Source: Solea solea (lineage: Eukaryota > Chordata > Actinopteri > Pleuronectiformes > Soleidae). From it: a DNA stretch of 64,000 nt. The first letter of the stretch is position 1. Each line of letters starts with the position of its first letter. This document shows positions 34,081 through 44,800 of this stretch, in pieces. The DNA lies in contig NC_081142.1 in assembly GCF_958295425.1 (NCBI RefSeq), positions 5,722,917 through 5,786,916 on the forward strand, written 5' to 3'. The notes beneath the pieces are model-generated. The model was not told where the DNA came from and did not search any database. It was given only the letters and a program-made list of their open reading frames with translations. Both the position numbers and the translations under genes were made by a program.

Positions 34081-37000
34081 ACTCAAATAAAAGGTAAGAA
34101 TAAACACAAGGACATTTGATTACATGTGGCATAAACATTCATTAAAACACACGATAAAGTGAATGGAGTCACTGTGACCTCACTAAACTGTGAACGCTTG
34201 TATGTAAAGAATCCTCTCAAATTGGGCTCAAATGTTCACCTTGACCGACAGATTAAGATTTGGGTGGTCAGGGGTCAATGTCAGGGTGACCTCACAAATC
34301 ATGTGTTTGGCATCTTGACCTTTAAATTCCTTTTAAGTCAAAATGTGCATATTATAAGAGTCTGGGAGAGAACGTGCGGACTGAAGCTGTTGGTCAGTGG
34401 AGACACACAATGACTGCGCAGTAACTCAGCAACACAATCAGCAATTCTATTGTACTTTTGATTGCTTTATTTTTCATGTAAGTGTAAATGGTTTCATACA
34501 TGATGGAAGTAGTTTAAATGAATATATAGACACACATATGTTAATGTTTGATTGGGGTTGTGTGGTGATGCACCATCATTTGTTTTAAATCTGTTACACA
34601 ATGAATATTTAAATGAAGCTCGACTGAAAAATCACAAATCAAGTCGCAAAACATCATAAAAATTGCAATTAAATAGTTTTCCCCAAATGGTTCAGCTCTA
34701 GTATCGACTCGAACATTTAGCTTCATGCTGTTTTTCTCTCTCTCTATCTCTCACAATCCACATCATTCTGTGCTAGGATTCAAATTATCTTCTCTTTCTG
34801 TTTTATAATGTGAACAATAGTTTGTTAAAAGATCTCCTGCCGCTCTCTTTCCCCACCAGCGCCTCCAGAAAAACCACTCAATTTATCGTGTTGGTCTCGC
34901 AATGCCAAGGACTTGAGCTGCAAGTGGAGCCCGGGGGGCCGCGGTGAAACCCACATCCGAACTAAATACTCGCTCAAGTACAAACTGAGGTGAGCGTCCG
35001 AGACCTGCTGCAGCTCACAGGTGATCACCTTGTCCTGCAGCACATACACTTACCCTCAGTGGCTGCAGGCTGTTGCTTTGTTTTTGTGCACATTAAAAAG
35101 AAAGATGTTTACAGAGACTGCAAAGACAAAAAAGATTTGTGTTCATGCTGTAGTTTGTTTTATTATTTAATTTGCTTTGGTGCAGGTGGTACGGCAGAGA
35201 GAAGGAGTGTGAAAATTACAGCACGGGTAAGCATCGTTACTCCTGCTACATCCCCCGTAACCTCGCCCTCTTCACCCCGTATGAGATCTGGGTTGAAGCG
35301 ACCAATCAGCTGGGCTCGACATCCTCTGACATCACCACTCTGGACATCCTGGATGTAGGTGAGTAAGACTCACATTGTTTGTCTTTAGTTTCAAGCTGCA
35401 GTGCATAACATTTGGTCATCTTTTGCCTCTTGTTGGTCTTTGTGAACAGAAATGATCATAGTCAAAAACCTTTCAAACAAGCTCTGTCAAGCAGTACTAT
35501 TAGACCTGACTGAGGGAGCATTTGTGTGTATGCAGCAGCAGTGCACAGGCTGTCACACTGCTGAACAACTGGGTTTTCTGGGCAGTAGAAATCACTTCGG
35601 AAAGCTTTCTTTGTGTTTTCAATCTCCAACCTGTTTACTGCTGTCGCGCTTTACTAGAGCAAAGTTGCTCGACATAGAACAAATGACTTCTTTTACGCAG
35701 TGCATGAATGTCAAGATCTAGAGAGATCACGAGCTTTCTAAGAGAAGAAGAGTGTGTGTGTGTTTGTGCATGTGTGTGCGTGTGCCGCCCACAATCATTG
35801 ACTGTTGTCGTTGTCAAAATAAAATAACAAAAGTTGTTGTTGTGTCCTGGAGGAAGAATAACAAAATTAAAGACACATCAATAACAACAATCAGTTCCTC
35901 TTCATTAACTCTCGTTGAACTGTAACCACAGATAACTATTTACATAATCCAACCGTGACGGTTTATTTTGAGTTGTGGGGGAAAAGAATAGCATTCATGG
36001 ATGGCTTCAATAACCTGTGTGTGTTGCGTTCACTGCCCCCGGTTCTAAACACATCAGTTTCTACTTATTGTCACTCTACTCGTTACACATCTATTTATTG
36101 GATATTTTTCACCATATTTTCAATAAAGCGACATAATAACAATTCATCTTATTTTACTCTCAGTTTTCCCTCACAGAACTTTTATTACCGTGTCAGTTGA
36201 TGTCACTGAACCCAGCCCGAGCCCCACAATTATGTCTGGATTTTTGTTTTGGTCATGTAGGGTCGGGTATCCGTGCTCTAGTCATCTGACAATGGTTTGA
36301 TTCCAGCGGACATTTGTTTATATTTAAAAGTTGCGCATTACAGCTTTAACTCTTGGAGGTTAATCAACAGAACTATTTCCCTTTTTCTTTTGTATACGTC
36401 CCCTCGTCTTTCCTTCCCTCTCCTCCCTGTCTGAAGCTCTCCTGCATATGGCCACCACACATCTCCAGGGACAGGGGATTTATTTTTATGGTGGACTCTC
36501 TCCAGCTCCATGCTTAACTGTGTTATAGGTTCAGGCTGTGACTCTTCCAGTTTTTTTATTGAAAAGAGTTTTAAAAAAAATGCAACAGTTGCCTCTCAGG
36601 TGATTTTTCTTCTCTCCCTCCATTCATCCTCACTGCACACTGACAAACAGATGACCTGAGTGCTTTTGAAGGAGTGGTGTCTCATATACCGTGCGCTGCC
36701 TCAATACACATAATAAACTTTTATTTGTTGTGACTTGGTTTTTCCTCTTCACCTCTAGCTGAATATAGTGGAACAAATAAAGTACATCAGCTGAGACACA
36801 CACACACACACACACACACACACCGGCTTAAAGTCACAAACAGAAAACACTTTTACAAGACAAGTTCCTTCCTTCGTCTGCCTTCTTTTATCTTCACCAT
36901 CGTTCTCTCTCCTTCAAAGCACTTCATTTGTTTGCACACTTTATTGTAGTGGGTTCAGTTTTATTTCATCCAAGTCTTTTCTCCACACAAAGTAAAGGCT

Positions 37001-40000
37001 GACCCTAACACTACACTTTCAAAATTTGTATGAGAACCTCGCTGCACTAAATGCTTACAGTAACTTTGTAATGTTTTTTTTTTTCAGACAATAGTTTTTT
37101 TCTGTATTTATTTTTTATAGCGAGACAGTTTCCTGATTGTGGTTTTAGAACGAGGTCACTCTGCTCCACGTACTGTACCTCTGCTGGAATCAAACCTTCT
37201 AACACTTGTCCTCGTGCGTCCAGTGACCACAGACCCTCCTGCCAACGTGCAGGTGGGACGCGTTGGGGACCTCGAAGACCAGCTGACAGTCCGCTGGGCG
37301 AGCCCCCCCGAGCTCAAGGACATCCTGTTTCAGGCCAAGTATCAGATCCGCTACAGACTGGAGGACAGCACTGAATGGAAGGTAGTTCAAACACACTCAA
37401 ACCTGCACACAAGACTAAACCATAACTAGTTAATGCCTAACCCTAACTTCAAACGAACCACAGTTCAAACTTAGCCCTACATTTAACCAGTTCCTCAGAA
37501 ATGAGGTTCTGACTCATTCAGGCCAGGTTTTGGTCTCCATGAGGACTGCTGGTCCTGACTGGTTCAGAAAAGGTCCTAAAGAGGTAACAAATACAATCAC
37601 ACACACACTTGCTGAGCTACTGCAGTGAAGTATGATGAATTATAGGGATAAAAAGTTGCAGCAGATCTCTTTTCCATTTTTGTGTCGTGTATTTTGAGTC
37701 TTTGCCATTTCCTGTGTGTCCCAGGTGGTGGATGATGTTGGCAACCAGACATCATGTCGGCTGGCCGGCCTCCAACCTGGAACAGTCTATTTTGTCCAGG
37801 TTAGGTGCAACCCAGTGGGCATCTATGGTTCAAGGAAAGCCGGCATCTGGAGTGACTGGAGTCACCCAACTGCAGCCTCCACTCCTAGCACTGGTACATA
37901 TGTTACAGAGGACATGATGTCAAATATGGCTTTTTGGCAGTACGATGATAAAAATAGCACTGCATTTGGAACAATACTACATAAAATGGGCTTTACTTTG
38001 TGGACAGCCCCGTCACAGTTCACCGAATGTTTAAATGTATAATCATAGTCTTTCCTTCTCTTGGCTGTCTCACATTTTAAATGGTCTTTAAATGCTTCCC
38101 AAATGTCTGTGATGCCCACAATCTTGAGCATTCTTCCCATTTCTCAAAAAAAATCCACCTTTATCTGCCAATTTAAGTCAGGAAAACAATGTCCCTGTCC
38201 CTGATTCAACATCCTGGACAAGCAGATGTAAACCGCATGTGACGCAGTAGAAGGCAAACATCACATACCTTGATAGAGATCTCCCAGCAGAGGATGAGAA
38301 GGAACTGCAGAGAGCCAGGGGGACTTCTGATAGATTTTTGTTGTTGGCTTCAAAGATTGATCAAGTTAAAAAGCTGGTTGTCTGTTTGAGGCACACACAG
38401 GACCTATAAAGCTTGAGTGGAAGCAGGTTTGTGAGCAGCAGGAGGAGATAATGAGTTACATAGGTTATGTGGTATTTACTCTACTTCAGAGGGAGGAAGT
38501 TGTTATCGGAGCTCTGTTGTTGCCATAAAGAACCGATCATGGCAGTCTTATGACTTTCAGTAGCCGGTTTCCACAGGCATGTGAGTACATCACCTCCACA
38601 GTTGAAGATGTTAAACGGAGAAAACATTTCCACCGTCCACTGTACATATTGTTTTGTGGGAAATTAAACAACATTAATCTTCATAAATGCTTACTTGGGA
38701 ACTCTGAGAGTCCTCCAAGCTGCACACGCAGATTTGTTCTTTCAGGTCTGTCGATATGTTAGTGTTGAAAAGCAATTTTATCCCTGATATTAGAAGAAAT
38801 TCATTTCCCCCTTCCTCTAAAATGAAAATCCACAAAGAGACGTTTCTCACTGTTTTGACATTTTATTATCTAAAGAGGTATTGGGTTAATAAAACAAGTC
38901 GTCAGCCGTGTTTATAAGTGTGTGCACACGCAACATAAAAGTAGGAAAATTACAGGTCATCCTCTGTGAACTCACAAACATGTGATCGGCAATCCAGCAA
39001 AGATTTATTCAGTGTAGATAGGCAGGGAAAACGTGACAATTCCCTTCATAATTCATAATCTTATAACTAACACATGTCCTCACGATGCTGTTTTTCATTC
39101 CTTCCCTCTTTTCTTTTCTTTATCTCTCTCTCTCTCTCCCCCCCCACGACCCACCCATTCTCTCCTCTCCCAGAGCGTTTGCAGAGCGGCTCCTGTGACT
39201 CTAAGCCCAGTGAGCAGAACTCCACCCTGCGGCGGGAACTCAAGCAGTTCTTCGGTTGGGTCCGCAAGCACGCGTATGGCTGCAGTGGCATGTCAATCAA
39301 ACTGTACGACCAGTGGCGGGTGTGGCTGCAGAAATCGCACAAAACGCGCAACCAGGTAGGTAAGCGGAATCTCTATTTATTTTCACTTTCTTAAAAAAAA
39401 TACACACAGTAGAAGGTCAAGTTTGTAATAATTAGTGACATTGCAGACCACGATGGAGTGTTAGGGCCAAACTGAAGAGAACAAAAATGGAATCTTTTGA
39501 GAATAAAGTCAGAATATTATGAGATTTGACATGGAATATATAATATCCTTACAGGCGTAATTAATAATTTCTTCTTTATACTAATTTTATACTATTTGTT
39601 ATACTTCTTATTTTAATTACTGGAGTTCTTTTATGTGGGTGAGCTCTGTAATGCCATTGTTTTCTCTTCTTTTAACAAAAAAGCTCTACTGTACATTCAA
39701 TTTTGTCGTAAATGTTACCCACTGGACCATTTAACAGCCACTGCTGCACTCACGACCTCCACTGAATCTCTGATAGAGCCCTTTGTTATGCCATGTGGTC
39801 AGCATTGTGGCTGACTTCTCTCAAGCTGATTGTCTCTGTGAGGTTTCAGTCCATACTTTGTGATCAGGTAAAAAAAAAAACATGCGGTTTCCACTTTACT
39901 GGCTCAAGTGATCGAGGCAGAAAAGTGGATCCGCCGCTAGTCACGAGACTCTGATTTTATTACGTATTTTAACAATGTATACGTCTGATCTTAAGCTGAT

Positions 40001-40501
40001 GACCACAACAAAGAGAGATGAACATGCAAATGTAATTAACAGCCCACTGTGATGGGTTCCGTTTGTGTTTTGTTCCCCTCTTGGCACTAAGAAACCCCCT
40101 TTCACGAAAATAACTCAGGCCAAATGGCACACAGAGCCTCGGCATCTCCTCTGTGTTTATGTGACTGCGAGGATTTCAGAGCATTCAGCCTCTTCCTCTG
40201 CTGTTCACTCCTTGAACTCTCACAAACACTCACTTTAACCGACTCGGTCTCTGAATATGTTATTTTTTGTGCTTGAATAATGTCCTTGTTCTCAAAATGT
40301 GACGACTTCCCACTGATTAGAGATGATGAGAAAAGTGTCAGGGGACTGGGAATGATGCACAGAGACTTCGAAAGAGATGATGCAAAAGAAGAAAAGGGAG
40401 AAAAACGTGGAATCCAGACATGGAGCAATTATCTTGATTATTGTAAATTACCCAATTTTCTGCTTTTGTATTTTCAGATTCTTCAAGATGATAATTCATA
40501 G
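29800..40501 (+). CDS. crlf1: cytokine receptor-like factor 1, eight coding exons, about 390 aa
   Basis: Coding exons: 29800-29857, 32822-33100, 34860-34989, 35186-35358, 37224-37381, 37725-37893, 39174-39355 and a short terminal exon, probably 40478-40501. Phases join in frame. CRLF1 is a secreted soluble receptor-like protein that partners with CLCF1 and signals through the CNTF receptor complex. Visible here are a signal peptide (about 1-19), an N-terminal Ig-like domain (exon 2), two fibronectin III cytokine-receptor modules (exons 3-6), the WSDWS box at about residues 308-312, and the C-terminal block [11 protein letters not shown]...[17 protein letters not shown]. No transmembrane segment is present, as expected. 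It is head-to-head with tmem59l and tail-to-tail with rex1bd. The ortholog call is firm; the exact C-terminus is less sure. Confidence 0.96.
31291..31323. repeat. (CTG)11 trinucleotide repeat in crlf1 intron 1
   Basis: Pure CTG run of eleven units in the first crlf1 intron. A related short GCA run lies at about 31060-31080. Confidence 0.9.
32150..32250. repeat. (TA)n microsatellite in crlf1 intron 1
   Basis: Long alternating TA tract with TATG/CATA interruptions. It explains the Tyr/Ile-rich phantom open frame. Confidence 0.9.
32330..32775 (-). mobile_element. CR1/L2-type LINE reverse transcriptase C-terminal fragment
   Basis: The minus-strand translation includes [20 protein letters not shown], then [20 protein letters not shown]. 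This fits the W-K-x-H-I-x-Y-I-x-x-K-I-x-K-S-L and V-L-P-Y-L-x-Y/H-C block after the RT active site of CR1/Rex1/L2 LINEs. The frame is broken after CVES. It lies in antisense orientation within crlf1 intron 1 and ends under 50 bases from exon 2. Confidence 0.65.
32822..33100 (+). CDS. crlf1: crlf1 coding exon 2, Ig-like domain
   Basis: Codes residues 20-113. [20 protein letters not shown] opens the Ig-like domain, then [16 protein letters not shown] and [19 protein letters not shown]. The Cys...W...Cys arrangement and the [18 protein letters not shown] block are near-identical to CRLF1 of other vertebrates. Confidence 0.97.
33230..33480. mobile_element. interspersed repeat fragment in crlf1 intron 2
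   Basis: Text such as ACTGTTCCACAGTTTGGGAC and AACTTTAAAATCTATTCTGA plus GACAGGCAGCCAACGCAGTG matches my recollection of a LINE 3' region frequent in teleost introns. No coding frame survives. Confidence 0.4.
33490..33570. repeat. (TA)n and (TTTA)n tract
   Basis: TA alternation passing into TTTAT units in crlf1 intron 2. Confidence 0.85.
34045..34077. repeat. (TA)n microsatellite
   Basis: About 33 bases of alternating AT in crlf1 intron 2. Confidence 0.9.
34600..34705. mobile_element. hAT-like MITE end fragment
   Basis: AAATTGCAATTAAATAG and CCCAAATGGTTCAGCTCTAG are degenerate copies of the terminal words of the repeat at 24446-24705, in opposite orientation. Confidence 0.4.
34860..34989 (+). 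CDS. crlf1: crlf1 coding exon 3, first FN3 module start
   Basis: [20 protein letters not shown] then [20 protein letters not shown]. It carries the paired cysteines and C-x-W of a class I cytokine receptor module. Confidence 0.96.
35186..35358 (+). CDS. crlf1: crlf1 coding exon 4, first FN3 module end
   Basis: Opens [12 protein letters not shown], then [27 protein letters not shown] and LDILDV. It completes the second disulfide pair and the hinge into the second module. Confidence 0.96.
36797..36824. repeat. (AC)n microsatellite
   Basis: CA dinucleotide run in crlf1 intron 4. Confidence 0.9.
37224..37381 (+). CDS. crlf1: crlf1 coding exon 5, second FN3 module start
   Basis: [20 protein letters not shown] then [20 protein letters not shown] and [13 protein letters not shown]. 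It ends exactly at codon phase 0 with donor GTAGTT. Confidence 0.96.
37405..37575. repeat. CCTAACC/GGTCCTGA dispersed repeat in crlf1 intron 5
   Basis: Contains TGCCTAACCCTAACTTC and CCATGAGGACTGCTGGTCC. It shares these words with 26825-27050 and 49020-49110, so it is probably the same repeat family. Confidence 0.4.
37725..37893 (+). CDS. crlf1: crlf1 coding exon 6 with WSxWS box
   Basis: [40 protein letters not shown], then [19 protein letters not shown] is the class I cytokine receptor folding motif; all key residues are intact. Confidence 0.97.
39174..39355 (+). CDS. crlf1: crlf1 coding exon 7
   Basis: A variable linker ([20 protein letters not shown]) followed by the conserved C-terminal block [28 protein letters not shown] and QKSHKTRNQ. 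The acceptor has a long C/T tract (about 39125-39170) and the donor is GTAGGT. Confidence 0.96.
40478..40501 (+). CDS. crlf1: crlf1 probable terminal exon
   Basis: After TTTTGTATTTTCAG, seven codons (ILQDDNS) and TAG follow in the required phase 0. A competing acceptor at about 40535-40536 (TTTTTAATTCAAG) would give NSLTKH and a stop. Either way the tail is shorter than the mammalian one. Transcript data would decide. Confidence 0.45.
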   Translation: MLQDDNS

Positions 40502-40819
40502 CACCGCCAGTGTTTTGTTGTTTTTTTTTAATTCAAGAACAGCCTCACCAAACACTGATGGACAACTGGCCTGGAGTGTCCCAGCTGTGGGAGAGGTCCA
40601 CCGCCCTGGCTGAGGGATACTGCAGCGTTTAGTCTCATCCGCCGCGAGTTTAAAGGGCCCGAGTGGAAGATAACTGAAGTGAGACAATGAAGCCTTTTCT
40701 CTAATATTTCCGCTGGTCTTTGCACACACACACTTACATTAATGCCCTCAGTAACTGCACTTTTTAGTCCATGTATAAAGAATGAAGTTATGGTTATAGT
40801 TCGGGCTTCTTACTGAGTT

Positions 40820-40825
40820 AATAAA
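40820..40825 (+). terminator. candidate crlf1 polyadenylation signal
   Basis: AATAAA on the plus strand about 320 bases after the predicted stop, before the convergent rex1bd 3' end. Confidence 0.4.
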
Positions 40826-41361
40826 AATATGTTTTAATGATGTCAAATGGTAACTATTACTCAAGCATGTTAAAAACATAACATATGATGTATTTCAGTG
40901 GCAATAACATGACATGGGTGTCTGTGTTTGTAAAGCGGTAATTAACAAACATTAGTACTTTTGTAGAGGTTTAAACAAATCTATGTGAAATGTACAATTT
41001 TTTCACATCCTAATGTGATTAAGTTACTTTAGCAATATCCCAATTGATCAAGTTGATGAGAACTTATAAAACATCAAATATACAGTTTTGTAATATTAGT
41101 GTAGTTAAATGTAGTCATGTCATGTCATTTCAGAGTAAGTAGTCATTAAACCACAGTACATAAATCATAAATGCTCTACTTTCTGTTAAGTGCACATATC
41201 AAAGAGTGTCTGAACATACATTTTGATACTATATATTTTTATAAATGTATATTTAAGCAATATGGATTTTTCTTTTTTTTAAGTTATATGCTTTACTTGG
41301 TCAATACTGAAACAGTGTATGAAATGTATAGAAAAGAGCAGAAAATATCTTGTTATGTGTT

Positions 41362-41367
41362 TTTATT
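41362..41367 (-). terminator. candidate rex1bd polyadenylation signal
   Basis: AATAAA on the minus strand about 370 bases beyond the rex1bd stop codon, facing the crlf1 3' end. Confidence 0.4.
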
Positions 41368-41519
41368 TTCAAAAATATAACATTGAGTACACAGATATGT
41401 CTCATACGTTGTAATATTATTAAACATTTTTCCCCCATTTCATACGAAAAAGAAGCATTTTCTTTACTTTTTCTTTTGCTGCGGCACGCATTAACACAAG
41501 CACACATCTCCTGACAGAA

Positions 41520-41527
<8 letters not shown>

Positions 41528-41560
<33 letters not shown>
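41528..41560. repeat. (CA)n microsatellite in the rex1bd 3' UTR region
   Basis: Uninterrupted CA run downstream of the rex1bd stop. It would be transcribed as GT repeats if the signal at 41362 is used. Confidence 0.9.
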
Positions 41561-41562
<2 letters not shown>

Positions 41563-41736
41563 TTGTGAAAAGCCCCCTGGGTGGAATAAGACTGCAGCAG
41601 CAAGCAGGGTGGAGCCAGAGGGCAGGTGGGGGTGAGGGAGTCGATAATTGCAGCTGAGGAATCCAAGATGAAAGTTGCGGCAGGGCTGAGTGAACCTGTC
41701 ATCCCCACTGTGTGGTGATATGAGAGGGCGGCCCTG

Positions 41737-41809
41737 TCAATCACTCTCCTCCGAGTCATATTTAAAGTCCTGCATGATCTCACTGATTGCCTCTTTGTTC
41801 TTGATGATA
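41737..41809 (-). CDS. rex1bd: rex1bd coding exon 5
   Basis: IIKNKEAISEIMQDFKYDSE then ESD and a TGA stop (41737-41739). It matches the conserved C-terminus (K-x-I-K-x-x-E-A-I-S-E-x-x-Q-D). Confidence 0.95.
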
Positions 41810-44800
41810 CTTGAGAAGAAAAGAATACAGACACACATTTATTAGGAAACTAATGTAAAAAGAATTATTGCTTTTGTGTTAATCTACGACAATTTCTTTC
41901 AACACAAACACAAATTACAGTGGTAACAAAGGACGGGCTGTTAAATTAGACACGGGACGTGCACAAGCTTCTGAGCTCGGGCAGGGTATTGAGAATGATA
42001 CCCTGCTAAAAATGATTTTGATGATTAAAATTACATTACACAATAACGTTAAATCATTTTGTTTAAGCTGGCCTGGTCATCTTCTTGCAATCAAACATTG
42101 AGCAACTTTCATGTCACTTTAGATCTTCGTGATGTACCCTGTGTGCTTATTGGCTCACTTGTGCTCATAAGATTAACTCCTTAGATGCCAAAAACCTTTT
42201 GTGATATTAGGTGATACAGAGGAAGTACGATTCCCAGTTGATACCACTAAAGTGCTGCAGTTTGATACCCAGCCCTACTCTAAGCAGCTCTACAGCTGAC
42301 AGCAGGTTGAAAGTGAGTGAGTAAATGGGTCAGTGGGGAGTCAACACAGTAAACGCAGGGGTTACAATGGCTGCTCTTACTCGTGCTTGATCTCCTGAAT
42401 CTTTTCTTGACAGCCTTCCTCCTCCGGGTGATCCTGGGCCCGCTGCCTGGCCAGCTGCAGCTTGGCCGTCTGTTGAGAAGGCACATCAGACAAGATTTAT
42501 GCAAACCATTCATCAGCAGAGACAGAGGAAGAACTCCGAGATAATAAAAGCTTCATAAAAAGCTTTACGTAAAACGATACAAAAGTGCTACACATCAACG
42601 CTGAGCACCAGATGTACGAGATGTGGAGTCTTCAAGAATGAGGAGAACCACCGGGGCTTGTTAACCTTGTAACACCAGAACTGACTGAAATGGTGTTTAC
42701 TAAGCAGTGGGCACCAATATCTACACAACTCAGTCATTGTACTGTTGCCTTAACCACCCACCAAAAACGAGGTTTTTACTGTGTAACAAATACCCTTTAC
42801 CTATAAAGGAAGGAATAAACAGGCCATCACCTAACTCAAAAAAAACTGCTGCTGCTTTTACTTTGAGTTTTTCACAATAAAAGTGATTATTTTTAAAATG
42901 AGTTTGCAGAGCTGATGTGATTACTGCAATGTAGCGGATTTGCAGCCCTCACTCACATTCTGGTCACATAAAAGCAGTGGCATATGTGCTTAGTAAAGAA
43001 TGTACGTGATATTTTGGGTTTTACAGATTTTAAATGATTTTCTTTTTACAATACCTGATCCATGATTTTGTCCAGTATCTGACTTCTAGTGATACCGAGT
43101 ATCATCCTTACCAACTCCTTAATATGACAAGAGCAAAAGCTGCTTTAGGTCAGAGAGTGCGAAATGTGCATCTTTGTGCATTTAAAGTAGTACAGCTGCA
43201 TCTATTATTTAAGAAGCCCAATGAACTTAATGTCCAACCTTTCATTATTAAAAGGTAGCGCTCATCGGGGCACTCCCAGGTTTGGATGAGTGTTGATTGG
43301 ACCCTTTTAAAACCTAGAACTTTCAGCACAGGAGGCCTGTGTGGAATTCACACCATCACAGAGTAATCAGTGGCCACAGGCTTGTGGTCATATACAATGA
43401 AAACATCTCACAGCTCTGTGAATATAACTCATTTACCTGGAGCACCCGTGGGGACAGTTTCTGTAACAGATTACAGCAACGAGTGCACTTCCTACTTTGA
43501 CTTTTATGTTAGTCTTTATCTGGTGCTTTCAGTGAGCTTTATCAGATAAGGCATCATAGCTTGGTGCAGCTAATGTTCAAAGTGGTCAAACGGATGTAGA
43601 CTGCGTCAGTTTACAAACAGGCCCCTCAGCCTAAGGCAAGACAAGAGGATACCAAATGAGCCACTGTCAGGTTCCTTAAATTGGCTCAGACTATTCTCCC
43701 TCTCTCTCTCTGCTGTGACTGTTCTTCTGTACAAGCACACAACCTGGTTTGATTATATTGTCTTACATTTAATCTTTTGCTTTACAAACACACCCATTTG
43801 CACACATGCACATCCTAAATATTATGAACATTTAATTTGACATCCTAGATTTAATTCAAATATATTCTTTAAATATTATTCATGGTGTTTTGCTATGACC
43901 TCGTGAGACGAGTCTTGACACTGTGACATTTTACTAGCTGAGTAGAAACTTCTCCCTCCGGTAGGAGATTCTTCGAGAAGGTAAAACACATTTACATTTA
44001 CAAATACATTTTCACTGTGTCAGTATGACGAATAAAGCCTGTAGCAATTTTCACACTAATGGCATTTTTCATCTTTGCTGTACTGTTTCGCTGAAGAACT
44101 CTGCCTCCTTGTGGTGAAACTAAGGAACTGTACCACCAAAACTAACAACTCCTGTGAACTGCATTACATCAGAGGAAACCTGAAATATCACTTATGGTAG
44201 GTTTGGAGGATTCAAGATTCAGTTCTTCATTGTCATTTTCTTAATGACAATGTATCAATATTACCTTCAAATATCATGAAATTAAACTTTAGTTCAAATT
44301 TGAAGCTAAACCTTTGGAATATAAAAGGAATAGAATAGAATAGAATAGAATAGAAATACTTTATTCATCCCCAAGGGGAAATTGTTTCAACATAGCAGCA
44401 ATACAAACAAATATTATAAACATAAAATGTAAAATGTGACATTAAGTCAAGTATGCAAAACAAAGTAATGCTACACATATTATGCATGATCCTGTTGTCT
44501 TGTTCTCTGTTCTCTCTGTCAGCTTAATATAAATGTATGATTTAAGAAATAATTAAGAGTTTCATACCAGCTCAAGTTTCTGCTTCTCTTTGCTCTGCAG
44601 TTTCTCAATGTGCTCAGAGAGATCTGGCCTGTTGAGCTCATGGTGCAGCATCCCCTTGATGTCCAGCACTTCCTTAGAGATACCACAGAAGGCCTGCGTT
44701 ATCTCATGAACCAGCTGCTTGTAGTGGTCAAAGTCATAGTGGGGCCCTGTCCTCAAGTAGGCCTCATGTCCCCTGGAAGACAGCCATCAGCCAAAACAAC

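Noticed and set aside
41301..41834. 177-codon minus-strand frame over the rex1bd end
   Set aside because: It is out of frame with the real terminal exon and includes a translated CA repeat.
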